A stretch of DNA of 41,216 nt, taken from NCBI RefSeq assembly GCF_000725885.1, contig NZ_JODR01000039.1, forward strand, positions 1 through 41,216. Direction: 5' to 3'. This document shows, piece by piece, positions 24,360 through 31,437 of this stretch (position 1 is its first letter; each line of letters begins with the position of its first letter). The stretch comes from Streptomyces albus subsp. albus. GTDB lineage: Bacteria > Actinomycetota > Actinomycetes > Streptomycetales > Streptomycetaceae. The translations under genes and the position numbers were made by a program. The notes below the pieces were generated by a model. That model was not told where the DNA came from and did not search any database. It saw only the letters and a list, made by a program, of their open reading frames with translations.

Positions 24360-25694
24360 CTAGTTCTGGGCCTGGAGGGTGTCGGCGTCGATCTGCCGGT
24401 CGAGTTCGCGCAGCCCCGCCGTCAGATCACCGGACTTCCCCGACTCCACCGAGTAGGCGAAGTCCTGGAACGCCGTCACGTACATGCCGCCGGTCGTCGA
24501 AGGGGGCAGCGCCTGGCTGTGCGGGTTCTTCGCGATCCGCAGGAACGTGCGGAACTCGGGGTCCGCGTCCAGCTTCGGCGAGGCGAGGGCCGGCTTGGTG
24601 GAGGGCACGTTGTGGATCGCGTTGGCGAACGACACCACCTGGCCGGTGTCCGTGGTGAGGAACTTCAGCAGCTCCCAGGCCGCGTTCTGGTGCTTGCTGC
24701 TGTGCGCGATCCCGGCGACCGTCCCGGTCAGATAGCCGCGCCCGTAGGTGTCGGCCTGGTCGTCGGGGACCGGCAGCGGTGCCACGCCCCAGTCGAAGTC
24801 CGGCTTGTTCTCCTTGAGCATCAGACCGCGCCACTCGCCGTCGAGGTGCATCGCCAGCTTCCCGGTCATGAAACCGCTCTGCTTGGACATCTCGTCGCCG
24901 AAGCTCTGCCGCAGCCGCTCCAGGGCCGCGTAGCCGCCCTGCGCGTCGGACAGCTTCTTCATCGTGCGGAAGAACTGCCGGGTGCGGGGTTCCTCGGCCA
25001 GCCGGGCCTTGCCGTGCGCGTCGAAGTAGCGGGGGCCCCACTGGGCGAACATCCGGTCCGGACTGTTCTGGTACAGCCGGAAGTTCGGCATGAAACCGGC
25101 CCGCTCGACGCGGTTGCCGTCGCGCTCGGTGAGCTTGGCCGCCGCCTCGACGAACTCCGACATCGTGCGCGGCGGACGCCTGATGCCGGCCTCGGCGAAG
25201 GCGTCCTTGTTGTAGTAGAGCCCGAAGGCGTCGGCCAGCAGCGGCAGGGCGCACTGGGTGCCCTTGTACTGCGTGTAGTCCAGCAGGGTGCTCGGGAACA
25301 GCTTCCGCTTGTCGATGCCGCTCTTCTTCAGGAACGGGTCGAGGTCGGCCCACATCCCCGAGTCGCAGTACTGGCCCACGTTGTTGGTCGTGAACGACGA
25401 CACCACGTCGGGCGCCTTGTCGCCGCCCGCCCGCAGGGCCTGGTTGACCGTCGCGTCGTTGACGTTCCCGGTCGTGTCCACGTGGATGTTGGGGTGCTGC
25501 TCCTCGAAGCGTTTGATGCTCTCGTCGATGGCCTTCACCTCGCCGGGCTCCGACCAGCCGTGCCAGAACCGCAGGGTGACGGGGGCTTCGGGATCGTCGT
25601 CGGCGCTGCCGACGCTCGGGTTGGCGCAGCCGGTCAGCAGCAGTCCGACGGCGAGCAGCACGGCCGACCAGGCGCGCAGTCGCGGAGGCGGCAT
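24360..25694 (-). CDS. csnE: Extracellular sugar-binding lipoprotein CsnE
   Basis: The 444-residue protein has a signal peptide with lipobox LTGC (Cys23). A type 1 solute-binding fold follows (TLRFWHGWSEPGEVKAIDES, PDVVSSFTTNNVGQYCDSG, FGLYYNKDAFAEAG). It should capture glucosamine oligosaccharides at the outer membrane face for CsnFG. The ATG at 25694 has AAGGAGT six bases upstream. A hairpin at 25756-25774 separates it from csnR and could set the ratio between repressor and transporter. Confidence 0.88.
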   Translation of the reverse strand: MPPPRLRAWSAVLLAVGLLLTGCANPSVGSADDDPEAPVTLRFWHGWSEPGEVKAIDESIKRFEEQHPNIHVDTTGNVNDATVNQALRAGGDKAPDVVSSFTTNNVGQYCDSGMWADLDPFLKKSGIDKRKLFPSTLLDYTQYKGTQCALPLLADAFGLYYNKDAFAEAGIRRPPRTMSEFVEAAAKLTERDGNRVERAGFMPNFRLYQNSPDRMFAQWGPRYFDAHGKARLAEEPRTRQFFRTMKKLSDAQGGYAALERLRQSFGDEMSKQSGFMTGKLAMHLDGEWRGLMLKENKPDFDWGVAPLPVPDDQADTYGRGYLTGTVAGIAHSSKHQNAAWELLKFLTTDTGQVVSFANAIHNVPSTKPALASPKLDADPEFRTFLRIAKNPHSQALPPSTTGGMYVTAFQDFAYSVESGKSGDLTAGLRELDRQIDADTLQAQN

Positions 25695-25755
25695 GGTGAC
25701 TCCTTCACGGGGGGCAGGGAGAACGGAAGAAGGGGGAGCAAAGGGGCAGGGGAGG

Positions 25756-25774
25756 GGCGGGGCGAAGCCCCGCC
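25756..25774 (-). terminator. csnR-csnE intergenic hairpin (attenuator or partial terminator)
   Basis: GGCGGGGC-GAA-GCCCCGCC, a perfect eight-bp stem with a three-base loop, lies in the 201-base gap between csnR and csnE. It may allow partial readthrough into the transporter genes or stabilise the csnE mRNA 5' end. Confidence 0.5.
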
Positions 25775-25895
25775 GGGCGGGCCGGTGACGGCCGGCCGGG
25801 GCCTTCCGGGCGATCAACCCGGTTGCCCCGGCGCCGCCGAGGAGGGCCGCCGCGAGGTGCGGAGGCCGTCGGCGGGCATGCGGGGAAAAAGTCGT

Positions 25896-27107
25896 TCAGG
25901 CGGTGTCGAAGACGTCGTCGCGGGCCTGCGCCAGGGCCGACAGCAGGGCGCCGCTCAGAATGGGGTCGCCTTCCACGTCGCTCAGCCGCAGCAGCGGGCG
26001 CGGCAGTGCCAGCCCGGTCAGCTCGGCCTCCACCAGGGCGCGCAGCTCCTCGCCGCCCGTCTGCGGTACGGCGCCCGACAGGACGACGAGCTGCGGATCG
26101 ACCACGGCGACCACCGCGGCGATGCCGGACGCCAGCCGGCGGGCCGTCTCGGCGCGGACCTCGGCATCGGCCAGGGCGTCGGCGAGCGGGGCGCCGCCCG
26201 CCAGGGCGCGCACGGCGGGGACGGACACCAGGCTCTGGAACCCGCCGCCCGCGTGCTCGGTGGCGTACTCGCCGGGGCCGCCGCGGGCCAGCGGGGCGCC
26301 GGGCAGCGGCATGTAGCCGATCTCGCCGGCGCCGCCCGTCGCCCCGCGCAGCAGGATGCCGTCCACGACGATCGCGGCGCCGGTGCCGTCGTCCACCCAC
26401 ACGAGGGCGAAGTCGTCGTGGTCCTGGGCGGCGCCCTCGTGCTGTTCGGCCATGGCGGCGAGGTTGACGTCGTTCTCGATCGTCACGGGCGTGCCCAGGA
26501 CCTCGGCCAGCTCGGCGCGGAGCGTGCGCGAGTGCCAGCCGGGCAGGTGCGGGGCGTAGCGCAGCTCCCCGGTGCGGGGGTCGAGGGCGCCGGGGGTGCC
26601 GATGACGGTGGTGTGCGGGTCCCGCGGGCCCAGCCCGGCCGCGGACAGCGCGGTGTCCACGGCTTCCTTGACCAGTTGCGCGGTGCGGTGCCGTACGTCG
26701 TCGGCCACGGAGTCCGCCTCGACGCGGGCCCGCCCCACGACGGCGCCGGTGATGTCGGCGACGACCGCGGAGATGCCGTGCGGATCGGCCGACAGGGCCG
26801 CCACATGGGCCGCCGACGGTTCGATTTCGTACAGCAGCGCGTTGGGGCCCGGTTTGCCGCGCTCCTTGCTGCGGGTGCGTACCAGGCCCATCTCCGCGAG
26901 CCTGCCCAGTAGTTGGGAGGCGGTCGGCTTGGACAGGCCGGTCAGTTCACTGATGCGGGTGCGGGTGAGCGGCCCGTGGGACACCAGCAGGTCGAGTGCG
27001 GCGCGGTCGTTCATCGCGCGCAGCACGCGGGGGGTGCCCGGAGTGCCGGATATCCCGCCGGGGTCGGCGTGTGTGGCCACGGTGGTGCCCCTGTCCGTCC
27101 GGGCCAC
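25896..27107 (-). CDS. csnR: ROK-family transcriptional repressor CsnR
   Basis: The 403-residue protein has an N-terminal winged helix (RTRISELTGLSKPTASQLLGRL) and a ROK sugar-binding domain (VTIENDVNLAAMAEQHEG, WVDDGTGAAIVVDG). The cysteine zinc motif usual in ROK proteins (CxCGxxGC) is absent; the equivalent stretch reads APLARGGPGEYATEHAGG. In S. coelicolor and S. lividans CsnR represses its own operon and the chitosanase gene csnA. A perfect operator lies 31 bases upstream. GTG 27107 is taken as start; GTG 27080 is an alternative with a better ribosome site. No chitosanase gene is in the window. Confidence 0.85.
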   Translation of the reverse strand: MARTDRGTTVATHADPGGISGTPGTPRVLRAMNDRAALDLLVSHGPLTRTRISELTGLSKPTASQLLGRLAEMGLVRTRSKERGKPGPNALLYEIEPSAAHVAALSADPHGISAVVADITGAVVGRARVEADSVADDVRHRTAQLVKEAVDTALSAAGLGPRDPHTTVIGTPGALDPRTGELRYAPHLPGWHSRTLRAELAEVLGTPVTIENDVNLAAMAEQHEGAAQDHDDFALVWVDDGTGAAIVVDGILLRGATGGAGEIGYMPLPGAPLARGGPGEYATEHAGGGFQSLVSVPAVRALAGGAPLADALADAEVRAETARRLASGIAAVVAVVDPQLVVLSGAVPQTGGEELRALVEAELTGLALPRPLLRLSDVEGDPILSGALLSALAQARDDVFDTA

Positions 27108-27138
27108 CCGGGCGACGGTGCACGGGTGGCGGGTTCGT

Positions 27139-27153
27139 TAGGAAACTTTCCTA
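27139..27153. promoter_or_regulatory. ROK/CsnR operator
   Basis: TAGGAAA-C-TTTCCTA is a perfect 15-bp palindrome centred 39 bases upstream of the csnR start. It has the form of operators known for CsnR and related ROK repressors. It should give sugar-inducible, autoregulated expression of the operon. Confidence 0.75.
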
Positions 27154-27271
27154 TCGATGGCGGGAACCTAGAACTCCGGTGACGGCCACGTCAATGGCCG
27201 ACGACGGCCGCAACCGAGCCGTGACCTGACGAACACCTCGCGCCGGTTCTCTCCAGGGGACGCCCGAGCGC

Positions 27272-27736
27272 TCACTCGCGGCCCAGATCACGGCGCATCC
27301 GTGCCCGCAGCTCGGCGAAGGCGTCCTCCCAGCGGTCCCGCAGCCGCGCATAGGCCGGGTCGGTGCGCACGGCTCCGGCCTGGAGCAGGTCGCGCATGTC
27401 GCGCAGGGTCCGGAAGGCGGCGGTCGATGCTTCGACAACGTCGTCCGGTGCCGTGACGGCCACCTGGTAGCGCAGCTCGTAGGCGCCGCCGTCGTGGAAG
27501 GCGCTCAACGCGCGCGCCGACCGGTCGCCGGCCGGGGCCTCGGTGTCGCGGGCCGTGGCGCGCAGTTGGGAGCGGGTGCGGGAGAGGGCGGCGAGGTACT
27601 CGCCGTACAGTCGGCGCCGGTCGGCGTGGTCGGCGCTCGCACGGTCGCGCCGGGATCGGACCCATTCGGCGGTGAGGGTGGAGACGACGCCGATCAGACC
27701 GCCGGTCGCCGTGCTCGCGAGGGTGGACCAGTCCAT
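27272..27736 (-). CDS. Small membrane-anchored hypothetical protein
   Basis: The 154-residue protein has one N-terminal hydrophobic helix (STLASTATGGLIGVVSTLTA), a basic stretch (VRSRRDR) that should stay in the cytoplasm, and a long helical, charged remainder with coiled-coil character. No family is recognised in detail; such proteins are common in Streptomyces. It is divergent from the lanthipeptide precursor gene, 192 bases away, and could share its regulatory region. A role in immunity is possible but unsupported. Confidence 0.7.
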   Translation of the reverse strand: MDWSTLASTATGGLIGVVSTLTAEWVRSRRDRASADHADRRRLYGEYLAALSRTRSQLRATARDTEAPAGDRSARALSAFHDGGAYELRYQVAVTAPDDVVEASTAAFRTLRDMRDLLQAGAVRTDPAYARLRDRWEDAFAELRARMRRDLGRE

Positions 27737-27869
27737 TGCCGCAGCATAGGGAGCGGGGCACCGGACGCCCGGGCGCGTGCAACGCACGTGCAGCCGCGCT
27801 CACTTCCGCCCCAGCGGACGATTCTTCCCACTCACCGACCATTGCTCCGGGGCAGTCACCCACTTTAAC

Positions 27870-27914
27870 GTGACGTGTCTTCATCAATGAGGGCGCATCG
27901 TTCGTGCACGTCAC
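27870..27914. repeat. 8-bp inverted repeat in the leader of the precursor gene
   Basis: GTGACGTG (27870-27877) and CACGTCAC (27907-27914) are exact complements 29 bases apart. The right arm ends three bases before the GGAGGT ribosome site of lanA. It could be two operator half-sites or an RNA stem that affects translation. Confidence 0.6.
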
Positions 27915-27928
27915 AACGGAGGTCCGAT

Positions 27929-28093
27929 ATGCCCAGCACCCTGTTCGATCTCGACGTCGAACTCGTGGAGTCCACCGAGCGGGAGACGGTGAACCCCGAA
28001 GCCGCCCGGGAGCTCGACGAGAACGCCGCCCTGACCCCGACCACCGTCAACACCTACGGCCTCGGCGTCGCCATGTGCGTGCCGTGCTGCTGA
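27929..28093 (+). CDS. lanA: Lanthipeptide precursor peptide, FxLD type
   Basis: The 54-residue peptide has the FxLD leader motif (FDLD, residues 6-9) in the context LFDLDVELVES, and an acidic leader to about residue 35. The proposed core is TPTTVNTYGLGVAMCVPCC: four Thr for dehydration to dehydrobutyrine and three Cys (50, 53, 54) for ring closure. The core has no Ser. GGAGGT lies five bases before the ATG at 27929, a strong ribosome site. A LanB gene starts 137 bases downstream and a LanC gene follows, which together support the assignment. The cleavage point is inferred; no Gly-Gly or clear protease site is present. Confidence 0.88.
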   Translation: MPSTLFDLDVELVESTERETVNPEAARELDENAALTPTTVNTYGLGVAMCVPCC

Positions 28094-28118
28094 GACTCCC
28101 AGCCGCTGCGACGCACCA

Positions 28119-28162
28119 CTGAGCGACGACCGAACGACAGCTGAACGACCGCTGAACGACCG
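28119..28162. repeat. Four 11-bp tandem repeats between lanA and lanB
   Basis: The last two units are identical (CTGAACGACCG at 28141-28151 and 28152-28162). The two before them (28119-28129 and 28130-28140) differ at two or three positions. They lie 25 bases after the lanA stop and just before a hairpin. Confidence 0.75.
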
Positions 28163-28176
28163 CTGCCCACCGCACG

Positions 28177-28213
28177 GCCCGGGCCGGAGGTGGGCGGCGG
28201 CCCGCGGCCGGGC
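28177..28213 (+). terminator. Hairpin between lanA and lanB (attenuator)
   Basis: GCCCGGGCCG (28177-28186) pairs with CGGCCGGGC (28205-28213) with one bulged G. Precursor genes of lanthipeptides often have a partial terminator here, so that more precursor than enzyme is made. No T tract follows. Confidence 0.5.
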
Positions 28214-28230
28214 CGGACGAGGGGGCAGGT

Positions 28231-31200
28231 GTGGGAACGGGGCGGACGCCGCCGGACGAGGAGTCGCGGGACGTCTTCCGGGCGGCGGATTTCGGCGTCG
28301 TACGGATGGCCGCGCTGCCGCGCACCCACCCGAGCCTGGCGCGCACGCTGACCACCGGACAGGAACCGGGCGGCCCGCCCTCCCCGGCAGGCGGCCCCGA
28401 GAGCGCCGGACACCTGGCCTCCTACGTGACGGACGTGGCCGCCGACCCCGTGGTCCGGGAGGCCCTCGACGCCTCCAGCGCCTCCCTGGCCGGCACCCTC
28501 ACCAAGCTGGAAGCGGGCGTCGCGGTACCCGCGGCCAGACTGCGCCGGGCCGCCCTCGCCGTCACCCGCTACGTGGTGCGCATGACCTCACGCCCCACCC
28601 CCTTCGGACTGCTGGCCGGCGTGGGCACCGCCCGCTTCGGCGACCGGCCGGCCGTGCGGATCGGCACCGCGCACCGCAGACACGCACGCCCCGACGCGGC
28701 CTGGCTGGACGACATCGTCGCCCGGCTGCACCACGATCCGGCACTGCGCGACGGGCTGCTCGTCGTCACCAACAACCTGTGCTTCCGGCGGGGCGACCGG
28801 CTCGTCCTCCCGTATGTGCGCGCCGGGCGGGACACCCCCGCCGAGCAGCCGGTGCCGCACGAGATGACGATCGGCAACGGGCCCGTCGTCGAGGCGGCCG
28901 TCGAGGCCGCCCGGCAGCCCTTGCCGTTCGCCGAGCTGCGCGCGGCCCTGCGCGCCCGGTTCCCCCAGGCGCGGGCCGAGGACGTCGACCGCCTGCTGAC
29001 CGGGCTGATCGACCGCGAGGTGCTGCTCACCGACGTACGTGCCCGCCAGGACCACCCCGACCAGCTCTTCTACGTCAACAGGCGGCTGCTGCGGGCCGGT
29101 TCGTGCGGCGAAGAGCCCTCACCGCTGGCCAGGGGACTGCGCCGCGTCGAGGAACGGCTCGCCGCCTACTCCGCAGCCGCGCCCGGCGCCGGCCGGACCG
29201 CATGGCACGCGGCGCTGGACACGATGCGCGAGGTGTACACACTCGCCACGGGCGGCGCACCCACCGGCACCCGGCCGCCCGTGCACGTGGACCTGCGCAC
29301 GGACAGCGACGTCCGGCTGCCGGGGACGGTGCGCGACGAGGTGGCGCGGGCCGCCGGCGTGCTGTGGCGGCTCGCCCCGGCCGACGGACAGTACCCGCAG
29401 CTGACCGAGTACCACCGCGCGTTCCTCGACCGGTACGGCACCGAGCGGCCCGTGCCCGTACGCGAGGTGCTCGACGCCCACCGCGGACTGGGGGCCCCGG
29501 CCGGATACCGGGTGCCGGCCGGTGACCGCGGCGGCGACAGCGCACCCGCGACGCCCTACCCGGCAGCGCGGGACGAAGCACTGGGCGAGGCCCTGCACGA
29601 GGTGCTGGTCTCGGGCCCCGGCGCCGAACTCGTGCTGGACCAGTCGCTGATCGACCGGCTCGCACCCCGGGAAGCGGGCGCGGCACTGCCGCCGGGCACG
29701 CTGGACCTGTGCGTCCAGCCGCTCGCCCGGTCGGTCGCCGCGCTCGCGGAGGGCGACTTCCGGCTGCTGGTCTCCAACGGTTCCTACAGCGCGGGCGCCA
29801 TGGCCGGCCGTTTCGCCGCCGCCCTCGGACTGGAGGCGGAACTGACGGACCTGCACCGTCAGGCGCCGGGCGACGGCGGCACCGGCCCCGAACCCCCGCT
29901 GCCCGTCCAGCTGTTCTTCCAGCCGCGCCACGCCCGGTCCGCCAACGTCGCCCGGGTGCCCCGCCTCACCGGACACGCGGTCTTCGCCGGCTGTTTCCCC
30001 GACCCCGAGGCGGGCCCCGCCGACATCGTCGCCCTGGACGAGCTCGCCGTCGCCGCCGACGGGGAGCGGCTCTTCCTCGTCCAGGCCGCCACCGGGCGCG
30101 AGGTGACCATCCTGCGCCCCAGCATGCTGAACATCGTCACCGAGGCCCCCAACCTGGCCCGGTTCCTCGCCGGGATCGGCACCAGCGGGCTGCGGCCCTG
30201 GGCGCCCTGGCAGTGGAGCCGGCTGGAGGCGCTGCCCTGCCTGCCCCGGGTGCGGTACGGCCGCACGATCCTGGCACCCGCACGCTGGCGCCCGCCGCCC
30301 GCACTGCGTGATCCCTCGCTCGACGGCAAGGAATGGGTGCGCGCCCTCGAACAGTGGCGGTCCCGCTGCCATGTGCCCCGCGTGCTGCGGGTCAGCGTCC
30401 TCGACCACCATCTGGACCTGGACGTGACCGCACCGGCGCACCAGGAGGTGCTGCGCGGCCAGTTGAGGGGGCGTCATGCGCCGCTGGTGCAGGAGTCGCC
30501 GCTGTCGGACCCCGAGCTGCTCGGCTGGTCGGCCGGACACGTCACCGAGGTCGTCGTCCCCCTGCTGCCCGTCCGGCCCCGGCCGGCCGCTCCCCGCACC
30601 CCCGCCCCGGCCACCGCCCGGGTGCGGCACGCGCCCGGCGGCGAGTGGCTGTACGCCAAGCTGTACGCGGCCCGCGACCGGCTCGACACCCTGCTCGTCC
30701 GGGATCTGCCCCCGCTGCTGGAGCGGGCCGGCACGGACGTGGACCGCTGGTTCTTCCTCCGGTACCTCGACCCCGCACCCCATCTGCGGCTGCGTCTGCA
30801 CGGTGCGCCGGACGCGCTGCGGGGACGCGTGCTGACGGCCCTGCACGAGTGGGCACAGGCCGCCATGGCGGAGGGACGCTTGCGCAAACTGGTGCTCGAC
30901 ACCTACGAGCCGGAGACGGAACGTTACGGCGGGAGCGCGGCCCTGCCCTGGGCCGAACGGCTCTTCCACGCCGACAGCCGCCTGGTGGCCGCGCAGCTGG
31001 CGGCCCGCGCACACGGCGACGGCGGTCCGCCGGTACCGCTCGAGACGCTGGCCGCCCTCGACCACGCCGCGCTGCTCGACGCGCTCGGCGACTGGGACTG
31101 GTGGACATGGGTGCGCACGGCATGCCCGCCGGAGGCGGAGCACGAGGTGCCCGCGGCCCGGCGCAGGGCCGCCGTACGGCTGGCCGGCCGGCAAGGCGGT

Positions 31201-31437
31201 GCGGACGACGCCCTGTCCGCCGAACGCGCCGGGCTGGCGAGGGCCGCAAGGGACTACGGGCGGGCCCTCGGCATCGGCACACAGGGCCCGTCCGCCGAGC
31301 GGGGGGCCGCCGTCGCCGGAATCCTCCACATGCACGCCAACCGCCTGCTCGGTCTCGACCCGGCGGCCGAACGGCATGCCTTCGGCATCCTGCGCAGCAT
31401 GGTGCGCGCTTTCGAGGGGAGGGCGAGGCATACGTGA
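28231..31437 (+). CDS. lanB: Lantibiotic dehydratase, full-length class I LanB
   Basis: The 1068-residue protein combines the N-terminal glutamylation domain (about 10-700; TRYVVRMTSRPTPFGLLAGV, LFYVNRRLLRAG, LRPSMLNIVTEAPNLARFLA) with the C-terminal elimination/SpaB-type domain (about 800-1060; WLYAKLYAARDRLDTLL, WFFLRYLDPAPHLRLRLHG). Full-length LanB enzymes use glutamyl-tRNA to activate and then dehydrate Ser/Thr of the precursor. Its substrate should be the upstream peptide. The GTG at 28231 follows GGGGG by five bases. The stop overlaps the lanC start as GTGA. Confidence 0.92.
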   Translation: MGTGRTPPDEESRDVFRAADFGVVRMAALPRTHPSLARTLTTGQEPGGPPSPAGGPESAGHLASYVTDVAADPVVREALDASSASLAGTLTKLEAGVAVPAARLRRAALAVTRYVVRMTSRPTPFGLLAGVGTARFGDRPAVRIGTAHRRHARPDAAWLDDIVARLHHDPALRDGLLVVTNNLCFRRGDRLVLPYVRAGRDTPAEQPVPHEMTIGNGPVVEAAVEAARQPLPFAELRAALRARFPQARAEDVDRLLTGLIDREVLLTDVRARQDHPDQLFYVNRRLLRAGSCGEEPSPLARGLRRVEERLAAYSAAAPGAGRTAWHAALDTMREVYTLATGGAPTGTRPPVHVDLRTDSDVRLPGTVRDEVARAAGVLWRLAPADGQYPQLTEYHRAFLDRYGTERPVPVREVLDAHRGLGAPAGYRVPAGDRGGDSAPATPYPAARDEALGEALHEVLVSGPGAELVLDQSLIDRLAPREAGAALPPGTLDLCVQPLARSVAALAEGDFRLLVSNGSYSAGAMAGRFAAALGLEAELTDLHRQAPGDGGTGPEPPLPVQLFFQPRHARSANVARVPRLTGHAVFAGCFPDPEAGPADIVALDELAVAADGERLFLVQAATGREVTILRPSMLNIVTEAPNLARFLAGIGTSGLRPWAPWQWSRLEALPCLPRVRYGRTILAPARWRPPPALRDPSLDGKEWVRALEQWRSRCHVPRVLRVSVLDHHLDLDVTAPAHQEVLRGQLRGRHAPLVQESPLSDPELLGWSAGHVTEVVVPLLPVRPRPAAPRTPAPATARVRHAPGGEWLYAKLYAARDRLDTLLVRDLPPLLERAGTDVDRWFFLRYLDPAPHLRLRLHGAPDALRGRVLTALHEWAQAAMAEGRLRKLVLDTYEPETERYGGSAALPWAERLFHADSRLVAAQLAARAHGDGGPPVPLETLAALDHAALLDALGDWDWWTWVRTACPPEAEHEVPAARRRAAVRLAGRQGGADDALSAERAGLARAARDYGRALGIGTQGPSAERGAAVAGILHMHANRLLGLDPAAERHAFGILRSMVRAFEGRARHT

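Noticed and set aside
28119..28162. Tandem repeats as a CRISPR array
   Set aside because: The units abut without spacers and no cas gene is present.
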